Source of the DNA: Cordilura impudica
Lineage: Eukaryota > Arthropoda > Insecta > Diptera > Scathophagidae
Direction: 5' to 3'
Length of the DNA: 64,000 nucleotides
NCBI GenBank assembly: GCA_963682025.1
Contig: OY821518.1
Span: 306,379,429-306,443,428 of the forward strand
In this document: piece after piece, positions 52,802 to 64,000 of the stretch
Position numbering within the stretch: the stretch's first letter is position 1
How the letters are laid out: every line of letters begins with the position of its first letter
Made by a program: the position numbers and the translations under genes
Notes under the pieces: generated by a model
Seen by the model: only the letters and a program-made list of their open reading frames with translations
Database searches by the model: none
What the model was told of the DNA's origin: nothing

Positions 52802-54710
52802 ATGGAGAGCTTCAATTATAAAGAACTGGCCGAAGAGTATATTAGGAAGAAAAACCAGGAAGATGTTCTTAGTTACGTTAAAATAAAATTAAACTTAAAT
52901 TCGTGTAGCACCGAAATACAAGAGCAATTATCTAATTTCGTCAAAGCACTAAAAAACGCTACAAAGAAGTTAGCTACAATAAACAAAGCACAAACTGGTT
53001 AGAAGACCAACTTACTGTCGCTTCAGAAACAACAAAGCAAGATAAGACTGGAAGACCACGCAAATCATGGGACAACTGCAGCGATAGATCTAAGAGGCAG
53101 AAACCTAAAGATGTTAACGATGAAATTGGATGTATAAATATAAAAGAATCTTTCCTACATCAATTACGATCACAGAAACAATTGACAAAAGTGGATATCA
53201 TTGAAAAAGTTGTTAAAGCTAGTCCAGTGAGAACAACCGGATTCTTAAAAGTATACCAACTCCGAGCTATGCAAAACAGTTCACAAATGAGGAGTCATTA
53301 GCATTATTTCTGGATTGGAAATTAACAAAACACCAATATATTCAGCTCAGATTGCGTGCGATTGAAAAAGGCTCAAATATGTATCCAGCATATCAGCACA
53401 TAACTGCTGGTAAAATGGACTGTTTGCAATCAAAAGACACTATCACAATCACGCCAATTTCGGCAGAGGTACAACTACAATCTATACTTGATCACACAGC
53501 CGAACGCTTGCTACAATCAATAAAAGGAAATGAGTTAAAGAAATATGGAAACACAAAGTTAATTCTTTTTTGTAAATGGGGATGTGATGGTTCTTCGGGA
53601 CAGAAACAATACAAACAAGCAGTATGTGAAAATATTTCGGACTCAGATATGTTCATGGTATCATGAAAAGAGCCTTCGACTAGTACAACGCAAAAAATGG
53701 ATATTTGGAAAAGTGAGACACCATCTTCTACGAAATACTGCAGGCCAATCAAATTTGAATTCAAAAAAGAAACTCATGATGCCATTAACAAAGAAGTTAC
53801 TGATATCAAGGCCTAAATTGCAACACTACAGCCATTAAAATTACAGTTAGTTGGGCAGCAAATTGAAGTAAGCTACCAATAATGCTGACAATGATAGATG
53901 GAAAAGTAGGCCAGGCTTAGACTAACACGAAGGCTGCATCCAGCTGCTTCATATGCCAGACAACATCAAGCCAATTAAATCAAGTCCCGACAAAATCACT
54001 AGATAATACTGATGCATTGAGTTTGGATTATCACCACTACATGCAGCAATACGACTTATGGAACACATACTAAAAATAAGTTATGATTTGGATTTCGGGT
54101 CTTCAGGATCAATTAGAAACAACAAAACCAACAAAGAGTTAAGAAGTTCAAAAAAGAAACATGTTCAAGATGAATATCGCAAATTTGGATTGGTTATAGA
54201 TCAGCCAAAACAAGGGTCAGGCAGTTCAAATGATGACAATACCGCAAGAAAATTCTTTTCAAATCTAGAAGCAGCATCTGAAATAACAGGAGTCGATTTA
54301 AACCTTATTTTCATATTTAAAATAATCCTAGAAGTATTTGCGTGCAATGAAGAAATTGACTCCAAAAAATTTGGAGATTATGCTAAGGAAACTGTAAAAA
54401 TATATACAACCAAGTACCCATGGAGAAATATGTCTGCAACAGTTCACAAAATTCATTATCATGCAGAAGATGTAATTAAATATCATTTGGTGCCACTTGG
54501 AGAAAAATTTCACGAAATTCCACAAATGAAGAAGTATTTAATATATAATTGGCAACGTCAGATCCGTTTATCTCCAGTATTCGAAATCAATGGAAAGTGG
54601 AACATCGGGATTTAGATGAACAAGTCATAAAACTACTAAAGAACAAAATATGGAATATTTGCAATAAATATTTGATGAATTCCATAAATTTCATGAATAA
54701 TAATTATAAG
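52802..54710 (+). pseudogene. RAG1/Transib-like transposase pseudogene (copy 1)
   Basis: It starts MESFNYKELAEEYIRKKNQE and continues in shifting frames with WLEDQLTV, GRPRKSWDNCSDRSKRQK (about 53000-53110) and KVDIIEKVVKASPVRTTGFL. The first catalytic Asp lies in KWGCDGSSGQKQYKQ (GAT at 53586-53588). Next come STKYCRPIKFEFKKETHDAI, the second Asp in TMIDGKVGQA (GAT at 53897-53899) and a C-x-x-C pair (FICQ, degenerate). Then follow GLVIDQPKQGSGSSNDDNTA-RKFF, SATVHKIHYHAEDVI (the zinc His pair) and LVPLGE. Here the segment with the third catalytic residue (Glu) is deleted, and the C-terminus resumes as ATSDPFISSIRN. Several stops and frameshifts are present. The gene is dead. Confidence 0.75.
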
Positions 54711-56231
54711 TACAAAAAACATAGTATTAGTAAAAATCAATAATAAACAGAACCCCCCATTGTAATAAATGCTATTAAAATCTATTGCACTTTTTTAAAG
54801 ATTTTTTGACCCACATATGTATGAAATGTTTTAATAAATATGAAAGATTCAGAAAATAAAAACCTTTAATTTCATATCAAAATCAGAATTATTGCACTAA
54901 TGTTCAGCAGATTTATTTTGCAAAAATTAACAAATTTGACAGCAAAAAATGATAAATTTTTCTGTAGTAATAGCAAGACTATTAGATAATATTACTAACG
55001 TTTTTTAGTGGAAATATTCTTTGAGTGTAAACTAATTTGCAAATTTGACAGCAAAAAGTTTTTAATCTTTTAGTAGTAATAGCAAAATTTCTAGTTGATT
55101 TTACTTTTTTTCGAGTGTACAGATTTTTTTTGAGTGTAAACATTAAAAAAAAATCCCATAATTACAAAGAATGCTTGTAATTATTATTAAAATCCAAATA
55201 TGACATTTTTTAATAAATAAAAAAATAAAAAACCCATATATCACGCTAATCACCCATATATCAGTTAAAAAAATGCAAAGTTCAACTTTGACCTAGAATT
55301 TCTTAAAAAGTACTCAATCAATTTTAATGAAATTAAAACACACTCAAGTTCGACTACCCACTGGAGAAAGAATTACTAAAATATTTTGATCGGTTCAAAA
55401 GTTGCAGAATTTTGACTAACGAAAAATAATTTTCAGCCACTGTGCGGTTTGATTTCATATTGCATTATAGAAATGCGATAAATTTCTATGCGATTAATTT
55501 GCGATATTATTTTACTATCAGTTCTAATTGCTGTGTTGATTGATTTTTTTTTATTATTTTTATTTTACCCAATCTAACATAAACGTTCTTATCGATAAAT
55601 TCACTCAAGTGGTAAAAATATAATAATAGAATATAAATAGATTATCGAAAACAGAAAGTATGTATGTTAGTTACATATTTGCGAAAATAAAAAATTGGTG
55701 ATCACATACTCTTAAGTCTATTAAAACGAACGTCTCTACAATTTCGCTTGTACGTATCAGTTTAATTGTTTTATTTCGATTGTTTTCAAAATTATCATTT
55801 CACATATGATTGACTATATTAATAAATGGTTTATCATTCGATATCTACATACATGAATACCTCGAATATTTTATTAAAATCTTCAATGAAGGTACGTACG
55901 TAGCACGTTTTAATTTACTATTTCAAGAATTATAGTTGAGTGCTTACTATTGTGTCGATTACATGGGATATGTCTTAAGTACGTTGTCATTTAAATTCTT
56001 ACGGCCAGAACCTTTATTTAGGTTGAGTTGCCATTGAAAAAAAAAGTTGAATAAGTTTTAAATTTTAAAATTTTATTGCAAAATTAAAAATGGACCCTAG
56101 TATAGCTGAAAAGGCCGTCAAATTATTAAATGAAAGAAAGAAGTGGTTGTTGAACAAATTCAACAAGGAAACCTGATTTTTATTTAAAAACCTGGATATA
56201 AAATTTGAAAATATATTCACTATATCAATTT

Positions 56232-56868
56232 AAAACAAGTAAGAAAATTATAGTCGGTCTAGATGATACCCTCTACCATGCGCTTAGAGAAAGGGTCTTA
56301 GGTCCAAATGAAAAATAATCATATCGGATGCTATATTTACATGGGACTAGGTCAAAAAAGGGACCGATCCTGACCATATTTGGTAACTTATTTTTTGCAA
56401 AAGCAAAACAAATTTGGGAAAAATGTGTGTAATACTTTTATTTTTTTGATAGATTTAATTGAAGATCGAAAAGCAGCGTTGTATGGGGGCTATAACTTAG
56501 AATTGTCCTACAGGGTTTATTTTTGGACTGCTAATGGTGTAATAATTACTTAATCGGTGTAATAAACACACACAAACCAAATTTGACCGAGCTCTGTATG
56601 ATAATTTGGATCTTATGGTAATTTAAGCCGATCATTTCCATGGAGACTAGGTCTAAACATGCACCGATTTTTACCAATTTCAGTAGCGTTTGTCCCATAA
56701 AAGCTTATGGGACGAATATCAGAATTATCAGAATAAATTCATATTTGCTACCTATAGGTTTAGATGGATATACAGATGGACGGACCGACGGACAGACATA
56801 CAGACGGACGGACATTGCTAAATCGACTCAAAAAGTGCTTATACCCTGACCACATATCCTAATGTGAG
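56232..56868 (+). mobile_element. mini-me-like interspersed repeat, near full length
   Basis: It begins aaaacaagtaagaaaattat followed by agtcggtctag, a head common to these fly repeats. It carries a tetranucleotide-type core (gatggacggaccgacggaca and gacggacggacattg, 56764-56818) and the block gctaaatcgactcaaaaagt near the end. It is non-coding. The core repeat of GGAC/GACG units is the hallmark proto-microsatellite. Confidence 0.5.
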
Positions 56869-57194
56869 ACTTAAAATGACTTTCGTCAGAAAAATGCATT
56901 TATTTTGATTTATAGATATCGAAAAACGACTTGATTTGATTCGATAAGTCCGAGTTTTATGAATGTCTGCCAAACTAAGTTTAGTTATACTTACGATTTT
57001 TAATGATTTCGTCACATAGTTTGAAAGCTATTTATGTTTATAAATGCGAGTTTCGCTAAACTTATTTTGGACTGACATCCTAAAACCACGGCCTAGGAAA
57101 TTTTCTTTGAAAACTAATAAAATATTTTAGCTCCAGCCTTAATATCACTGTTGCCATGTGTCAAAATAATTTGAAAACAATTTAAAATATTTAC

Positions 57195-57291
57195 CTATCA
57201 TATGTAATAAATGATCCTCAAAGATATAGGAATCATCAAAACCATTGCCAGCTAAAATCTCCGTTTTCATCTTAAGCATACTCGGCAACAT
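57195..57291 (-). CDS. Hnf4: Hnf4 first coding exon (predicted)
   Basis: On the minus strand an ATG at 57291 opens MLPSMLKMKTEILAGNGF then DDSYIFEDHLLHMI and stops at a GTAAAT donor (57194-57189), leaving one base. Joined to the exon at 30889 this gives ...[13 protein letters not shown] with the frame kept. An in-frame TAG lies upstream, so translation begins in this exon. In-frame ATGs at 57279 and 57270 are other start options. No other good first exon in frame was found. Other promoters may exist. The exon encodes the short A/B region of the receptor. Confidence 0.7.
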
Positions 57292-59104
57292 TTGTAGCTG
57301 TTGATCTGTGTGGTTGAAGTTTTGACGATATTTTTGATATTGCTAGTCAAATTGTTCTTGGTTTTATTGGTAGTTTGCAGATCTTTAATGCATTCGATAA
57401 TTTATTGAATTATTTTTTTTTTTCAGTAATAGAAACAAAAAATCAACAATGACAAAATCGTATTCAAATAGAAATCACCTTATCACACACATTCACACTG
57501 ATTTTCCATTAAGCATTTAACATTATGAAGGAAATTTGAATAAGAGACAACAAAAAACAAAAAACAAAAAACTTCACATATATTTAGCAGGCGCGCACTT
57601 AAAGAACCACAAATATTTGTTTTCAATTTTATTTGCTTATGGTATTTGTTTTTTGTTGCGTTTCGTTTCGTTTTTTTGCTTTTGTTATTTTTTTTTTTTA
57701 ATTTTGTTAATACAACATACTATGTTCATATCTGAGTACGTTGCGGTGGGTTGGAGTGGTAAGCTATTCACGAGATCATCATATTTTTTTTCTAAATCAA
57801 TATATCAGCCTATTAGCGTAGTGTTCAAAAGGATTTTCCACAGATCTTTTTTAATTTGACTGGAAATAATTATGGATCATTGTTGCAGCGGTGTATGTTT
57901 TTAGGCTTTTTATTTGGTCGTGGTAATGTTAATGTGATTTTTTAAAAATAGATTCCGTTGTTCCTTTGAAAGGGTTTCAGAAATGCAACGTAAAGTGATC
58001 AAGAAGTAATTGAAAACACGAAACACAATAAACGATCGTTATGTTCTAACGTAAAATACCGACTAAATCTATAAATGTTGTCGACACGTACTAAACAGTA
58101 TTTTATTTATTGTGCCTTGTTGTATACTGTTGATAGTAGAATTAGTCGACAGACTTGGCAAAATTGTTAACAACAAAACTACGATTACAACCTCTCAGGG
58201 TGGCAGGCAGCGTCGCTTATTTGTGTACACCGTCTTCGGCTATTTCTACTAGTAATGCTACCACTACCGCTAGCAATGAAGATCACCGGCCCCTGAGCAA
58301 AGCTAGAGAATAATAATGAAATCTACCAACAGCAGTGAAAATGAGAAGGAGAGTATAAACAACCGGACAAGTGCGTTTCTTGTTGTTGTCGTTCAGTATT
58401 TAATTTAGCGTTTTTTTTCGTTGTTATAAACTTAAACAGCTTTAGAACTTCATGAAATAAAGATATGTCTTATCGAATATATACACAAGCCTACATATAT
58501 TGTTGGTATGTAGATTTGAATGTATGACATGCCATAAAATTGCTTTAATATTTCCACACGAGGCAACCAATACAATAATCTTTTTTTTTTATATAAATCG
58601 AAATCAATTAATCTGCTAACAAGTTTCAACTATTTATAAATCAAACTAAAAATATGGCATTGCCCGAATCGAGTTGCTTCGAAATTGGAGTATAAATCAA
58701 TAGTGAATCGAATTATAGATAACTTTTGTGGTTCTGATGCTTCTGAACTGCCAAATGCACAAGACATTCACTGTGAAGTTTAAGGGATGAAAAGTTGTAG
58801 TTTTTATATAACAGAATGTTGGAAGTATTGGTCATTCAATGTTCAAGTGAAAATTTCGATCTTTGTTTGGCTATTTTATTAAGATTGACGAGAAAAAGTG
58901 TTTTAATGAGACAATCTTCGATTCCCTACAAAATTGGGATGAGATTGAGTATAAGCGTTAGGTTAAGAATGTTTAAAAAATGACATACATAGATTTTACT
59001 CAAATATGACTGTACTAAATATGATCATAATCGGTTAATTTTTCGATTTAATAATATAAATATACCATCCAATGTGAACTATTTCACATCTACATATATT
59101 CATA
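57292..59104 (-). promoter_or_regulatory. Probable Hnf4 5' UTR and promoter region
   Basis: No coding sequence is supported on either strand. A less AT-rich island at about 58190-58420, with gcagcgtcgcttatttgtgt and an Inr-like tcagt at 58395, stands out and lies upstream of the Hnf4 start. It is a reasonable place for the promoter, but no core promoter motif is decisive. Confidence 0.3.
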
Positions 59105-59212
59105 ACAAATACCACTCGGAGTCCATTTATAATCTCAGTATAGTTGGAACAAAGACCCTTTCTCGAAACCCACGATATAGGGCATCAAATTATCTTTCTT
59201 TACCGACTATTT
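59105..59212 (-). mobile_element. mini-me-like fragment (head)
   Basis: On the minus strand it reads atagtcggtaaagaaagata and then a phrase equivalent to cgagaaagggtctttgttcc, as in the head of 56232-56868. The tail is missing or too diverged. Confidence 0.35.
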
Positions 59213-59884
59213 TTTTTTTTTTTTTTTGATACATCAAGTGATCGTGGCACTTCCCATACAAATGAATTTTTAATATCAAATATCTGGAGTGGCATAAAAG
59301 CGAGAATAGACAAAATTTTGTGAGTACATTACATGACAATTCTCATTAAAAATAAATATTTAATTTCATCTGTTAATAATAATATCATTACGAAAAGATT
59401 GTTGTTTCTATAAATATAATATATTAAATCCAAAACAATTTTCTTCAAGAGCCGCTAGTGTTTTATAAAATTGAACCAAAATGAACAGCCATATTGCATT
59501 TTTTTAACCGAAGCCAACAAGGACAACTTCGAAAAGGTTTATTAAAATCATTTTGTAAATTTGTTCCCTTTTGCTACACTGTGTAGGTGTAGTTAATACA
59601 TTTATGAATAGTTTGGAAATTATGATCACTAGCAAAGTTAATCACCGATGAAATCTAGCATGTCATAAAACAGGTGATAATCAAATCCATATAAAACAAT
59701 TGTGTAACTTTCGGCAGTGTTTTATTTTAATCACCCTTCCCAGAAATTAATATAAAATAAATATAATATTTAAGCTCATCACTGACACACTGACTGACTG
59801 ACTCTGTAACGTTGTAAGATGTCACTACCATCGAATAAATTCAATTAATTTTATTTTTTATTTGTCCTCTAAAATATCCATTCA

Positions 59885-60002
59885 TTATAACCTGTACCAC
59901 TATGTGGAGGTATAAGTATGTGATAGTTGTAACTACCAAAAATTAATAGCCAATACTCACCTTTTACCGATCAACTCTAAGTCGATTTAGCGATACCCGT
60001 CC
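59885..60002 (-). mobile_element. mini-me-like fragment (tail), broken by an insertion
   Basis: On the minus strand it reads acgggtatcgctaaatcgac, then the tail with accaactac-type sequence and ataatgggtacaggttat-like bases. The head half does not follow: at about 60003 the long inverted repeat of the next element begins, inside the GGAC-type core. Confidence 0.35.
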
Positions 60003-63000
60003 GTACTACTAAAGCTCCAAATATTTTTATTTATCTGCCGCAATAAAATTCACTGCCATTACATAAACGTGGTCAGGAGGGCTTAAATGGTGAACAAAGT
60101 AAAATTTTCATACGAATTTTTTTTGTTAACATAAAAAGCATATTAACATTAGTTATTTTTATATTTTGTTTATTGATTCAGAACAGCATTTAAATTGTCT
60201 AAAACTCTTCAAAAAATCATTTTGATAACGTTAATAGTTTTTGAGATATTTATATTCAAATTTCAGAAAAAAATATAGAAAAACTATGGTTTTTCGTTTT
60301 TTTTTGGTTTTTTTGGTAAAGTGTTCCCAAAATTTTTGAATTTTACTTATTGTTATATATATTGTTAAAGAAGACATATTTATCTATTCAACGATATATA
60401 ACATGTCTATCAAATATATTGCAACATGCTGAAATAATGACTCCAAACCACACTCCACAGGCAAAAATTTAGCTATTTCTCTATTTGTTCATATAAATGG
60501 TCATTTACATAGTGAATGACATATTTTTTTATTGTTTTTTGATAAAGGGTTGCATACGTTTTTATTACTTCAAATAATTTTATATATCTTTGCAAAGAAG
60601 GTATAATTATAAGTTAATGGTGTATGAAATATTTACCTAATGAGTTTCAACTGATCATAAAATTGCCCGAAACTCTGATACCTATTGCAAAATATCTGTA
60701 ATTCATAATACCTTTTTATGCGAAAAAAACAGGTAAAAGCCAAAACCTTTGATTCACTAAAACAAAATGTAAGTATTGGTTGAAGTACCTGCCGGATATA
60801 TTACCATTCAAAAAGTATTTTCAGTATATAAACATGAGTTTCTTGTTTATTAAGATCACTTACGTATAATCTATCATGGAGGTTACATTAAAGTATTATT
60901 CACTTTGCAAAGTTATTTGGGAAAATCCTTCCGATTCTACTATTCATTCATCACGTTCGGAAAAAGTTTCGAAATTATTTTATACAATTAAAACACTTAC
61001 GGTTTAAATGTGAGATCTGAAGATGTTGAAAATTTTTACAAAGCTTACGAAAGAAGATTTAGCCAATCGGGTTTATCAAAATCAAAGTTTATGACTAAAA
61101 ATGAGGAATGGTTGAAAACGGGCCTCACAGTACAAATTGAGAAAAAGGCATTTGGTCGACCTAAAAAGGACTACGAAAATGTTCGATCAAGGACAAAAAA
61201 GAAAAAAACAAGAAGAAATCATTAGTAACCATTCGCCTAATGAAATTAAGGATTCTTTTAAATCAGCCTTGATACGCACGCAACCAAAGGAAGCTGCTAA
61301 AATTGTAGATGTGTTACCAACTGCATCTCCTAAGCGGTTGAAGCGTATGGTGCAAAGTATTTCAACGCCAAAATCGTCAACATCATTTACAGAAGAGGAT
61401 GCGTTAGCTCTTATTTTAAATTTGGGATTGACAAGAAATAAATACGGTATTTTGAGAAAAGCTCTCAAAGAAAAATGATTTGATATTTTTCCTACCGGCA
61501 GAGCCATAAAGGAAACAAAAAATAAAATTCTACCATCTAATGTGAAATCCAATACTGGGGATGCGATGGAACATCTGGATTTTCTGAGTATAGACAACCA
61601 AGTGGAAGCAATTCAGAAATAGATTTTTCAACAATTTTTATGACATCATTAGGACCATTAAAAATGAGGCTATATAATGAGACAAGTTCTTCTAGTGAGA
61701 GAGAATATCAGGACATATGGAGTAATTTAACACCCGGATCTAAGTTTCTATGTCGGCCAATCCGATTTGAGTACACAAAGGAAGACAAAATTACATCACA
61801 AAGCTTAGTGAGTTCAATAAATCAGGAAATTGCGAGATTGTCTCCAGTTTTTGTGGAAATATCTGCAAGTGTCATTAAAGTGTTATTTCAACCACTTTTT
61901 ACAATGATTTATGGGAAAGTAGCCAATGCCGTTACAGATATAACATCTACTTGGAAATGTAATATATGTGGAAAGAAAAGTTCAGAATTTCATAACAGTT
62001 GTGATGAAATTCCTATTAATGAAAATGCTTTAAAATTTGGAATATCACCACTTCATGCAAGAATACGATTTATGGAATATTGCTTGCATCTCCCATATGA
62101 TCTAAAATACCGGCAAATTCCAGGACAAGAAAATATACCAGTTAAAAATAATACTGATCTACACGCCATACGAAAAACTGAGAAGAAAAGAATTTAGGAT
62201 GAATTTAAAATGCAACTTGGTCTAATTATCGATAAGCCTCTTTGTGGCTATGGAAGTTCAAATGATGGTAATACAGCAAGACGTTTCTTTGAAGATCCCG
62301 AAACTACTTCTTTGATTACTGGCATTGACACGGCTTTAATCGCACGGTTTAAAGTAATATTAGCTGTCATTAATAGTAAACAACAAATTAATGCGGAGAA
62401 ATTGAAAATATATGCTAGTGGAACTAAGGAATTAATAATGAACTTATATCCTTGGAGGCCAATGACACCAACTGTACACAAAGTATTAGCTCATTGGAAA
62501 GAAATAATACAAAATAGCATCCTGCCCTTGGGAGAACTGACTGAAGAAGCAGAAGAAGCTAGAAACAGAGATGTCAAACACTTTAGACTTTTTAATACAA
62601 GAAAATGTAGCAAAATTCCGATTTAATGGAATATTTATTGATATCATCAGATCCAGTAATATACTCCATAAGAACAAAATGGTTACCAGAAATAAATCTT
62701 GAAATAGAAAATGATGATTCCAAAGCTATGGATATAAAACATCTTTTATCTTTTGATATTTCTGATTGTTTTGTAGAAAATAACTAGTAAAAAAGCAGAC
62801 AATTGTTATGTAATTTTAAGCCTATTATAAAACAAATAAAAAAATACTCATTAAAAAAAATTTAGTTATATTTGTTATTTAATAATGAAAATATCTTAGG
62901 CATTGGCTTTTTACCTGTTTTTTTTTTTTTTTTTTTTTTGTATAAAATCAGCATCAGAGTTTCGGGCAATTTTATGATCAGTTGAAACTCATTAGGTAAA

Positions 63001-63637
63001 TATTTCATACACCATTAACTTGTAATTATACCTTCTTTGAAAAGATATATAAAATTATTTGAAGTAATAAAAACGTATGCAACCCTTTATCAAAAAACAA
63101 TAAAAAAATATGTCATTCACTATGTAAATGACCATTTATATGAACAAATAGAGAAATAGCAAAATTTTTGCCTGTGGAGTGTGGTTTGGGGTCATTATTT
63201 CAGCATGTTGCAATATATTTGATAGACATGTTATATATCGTTGAATAGATAAATATGTCTTCTTTAACAATATATATAACAATAAGTAAAATTCAAAAAT
63301 TTTGGGAACACTTTACCAAAAAAACCAAAAAAAAAAAACGAAAAACCATAGTTTTTCTATATTTTTTCTGAAATTTGAATATAAATATCTCAAAAACTAT
63401 TAACGTTAACAAAATGATTTTTTGAAGTGTTTTAGATAATTTAAATGCCGTTCTGAATCAATAAACAAAATATAAATATAACTAATGTTAATATGCTTTT
63501 TATGTTAACAAAAAAAAATTCGTATGAAAATTTGACTTTTTTCACCATTTAAGTCCTCCTGACCACGTTTATGCAACGGCGGTGAATTTTATTGCGGCAG
63601 ATAAATAAAAATATTTGGAGCTTTAGTACTGCGGTGA
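60003..63637 (+). mobile_element. Second Transib/RAG1-type element with very long inverted repeats
   Basis: The left arm (about 60003-60750) and the right arm (about 62888-63637) are inverted copies about 0.74 kb long with only scattered differences. Both begin TACTAAAGCTCCAAATATTT and end at an ACAGGTAAAA-type motif. Between them lies a RAG1-like pseudogene. No clean target duplication and no CACWGTG end were found, so the true termini are unresolved. It sits within a mini-me-like repeat on the left. Confidence 0.65.
61010..62786 (+). pseudogene. RAG1/Transib-like transposase pseudogene (copy 2)
   Basis: Frame pieces run in order. FYKAYERRFSQSGLSKSKF, EEWLKTGLTV and FGRPKKDYEN lie at 61010-61225. 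EEDALALILNLGLTRNKYG lies at 61137-61478. A degenerate segment (SGSNSEIDFSTIF) stands where the first Asp block should be. At 61640-62197 are LCRPIRFEYTKEDK, then TMIYGKVANAVT with Tyr (TAT at 61910-61912) at the second Asp position, then the zinc pair CNIC. At 62210-62626 are LGLIIDKPLCGYGSSNDGNT then ARRFF, PTVHKVLAHWKEII with both zinc His, and LPLGELTEEAEEARNRD with the catalytic Glu region. A shifted frame then gives LLISSDPVIYSIRTKW and a stop near 62786. It is homologous to 52802-54710 but diverged, with several frameshifts. Inactive. Confidence 0.75.
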
Positions 63638-64000
63638 AATATTTGAAGAAATCGAGCGGATATTTTTGTAACTTTTAAAACTTAGTTTTTTTTTTTTTTA
63701 AATTGCCCAATTTCGTCCAATGCTGGACGTAGGGTGCATGTCCAAAAATATTAAAAATTTCGCTTACAACCATTCTTGAAGCATATTCTTTTAAAATATG
63801 TAGAAAATATATACATGTTTTACCAAGGTTGTGAGAAAAAAGTGAAAGAATGAAGGGTATTTTTTGGCAAAAATTTTCAATTTTTAGAACCTGATTCAAA
63901 AAGTCAACTTTAAGATTTTGTGCTCACTAAACGGTTTGAAATAATTCAAAAAATACTTCAACGTATTTTTTTAAAAAGTACTGGCTATCGCCACATATTT
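63638..64000. other. Right-edge sequence without recognised features
   Basis: AT-rich, with a T-run near 63690. No gene, repeat family or element end could be recognised. Confidence 0.5.

Larger units (their letters stand above)
51620..55444 (+). mobile_element. Transib/RAG1-type transposon with RSS-like ends
   Basis: The left end is CACTGTG at 51620-51626, a 23-base spacer, then CAAAAGTCC at 51650-51658. The inverted right end is CACAGTG (55438-55444), a 23-base spacer, then CAAAATTCT. The two ends stay similar for about 40 bp (CACWGTGGCTGAAA shared). Flanks are TGGTT and CGGTT, a near 5-bp target duplication. Transib elements are known to have CAC-starting ends, 5-bp duplications and a RAG1-related transposase. 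The interior carries such a transposase, broken (52802-54710). A smaller MITE-like element is nested at 52363-52586. Confidence 0.75.

Noticed and set aside
57536..57859. A 107-codon hydrophobic frame on the plus strand near the Hnf4 promoter
   Set aside because: Low-complexity Phe/Lys-rich translation of AT-rich DNA, with no family resemblance.
58190..58420. Coding exon upstream of Hnf4
   Set aside because: Less AT-rich, but no frame with a motif or splice sites was found. A promoter or leader is more likely.
61187..61597. A 136-codon frame on the minus strand
   Set aside because: It is the complement of the RAG1-like pseudogene and has no recognisable domain.

Overview
The window reads as AT-rich nuclear DNA from a higher fly (Diptera). 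Two conserved host genes on the minus strand, the histone demethylase Kdm5/lid and the nuclear receptor Hnf4, match insect orthologues closely. Introns follow GT-AG rules. The rest is packed with decayed transposons and with the short interspersed repeats common in fly genomes. The large introns and heavy repeat load fit a calyptrate-type fly (blowfly-like) better than a compact Drosophila genome, but this is an inference.

Layout. 104-2995 is the 5' part of lid: two coding exons, with the 3' end of the gene running off the left edge. 3.0-28.5 kb is a repeat-rich spacer. It holds a Helentron-like element, two copies of a short Helitron family, two Tc1 relics, two elements with terminal inverted repeats, fragments of a Jockey-type retrotransposon, a complete but dead piggyBac element with TTAA flanks, a second reverse transcriptase fragment, a fossil hAT transposase of the ZBED5/GTF2IRD2 type and a tandem satellite. 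28528-30889 carries five coding exons of Hnf4. A short exon at 57195-57291 joins in the correct phase and is very probably its first coding exon, so one intron spans about 26 kb. That intron contains a non-LTR RNase H relic that runs into a 1.8-kb (TCAAA)n array, a Jockey-type copy with a 19-bp target duplication, a tRNA-like SINE candidate, a Tc1 element, another Helitron, several MITE-like elements and a RAG1/Transib-type transposon. Upstream of Hnf4, at 60.0-63.6 kb, lies a second RAG1/Transib-type relic inside inverted repeats of about 0.74 kb.

The most interesting content is the pair of RAG1-like transposons. The one at 51620-55444 ends at both sides in a CACWGTG heptamer, a 23-bp spacer and a CAAAA-type nonamer, which is the geometry of the V(D)J 23-bp recombination signal. 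It has a near-matching 5-bp target duplication. Its broken transposase keeps both catalytic aspartates but has lost the glutamate block. The second copy keeps the glutamate block and the zinc residues but has Tyr where the second aspartate should be. Other notable points are a Helitron family carrying a protein-coding-like segment, and a long microsatellite apparently seeded by a retrotransposon tail. The two host genes do not obviously work together. Lid acts on chromatin (H3K4 demethylation) and Hnf4 is a metabolic nuclear receptor.
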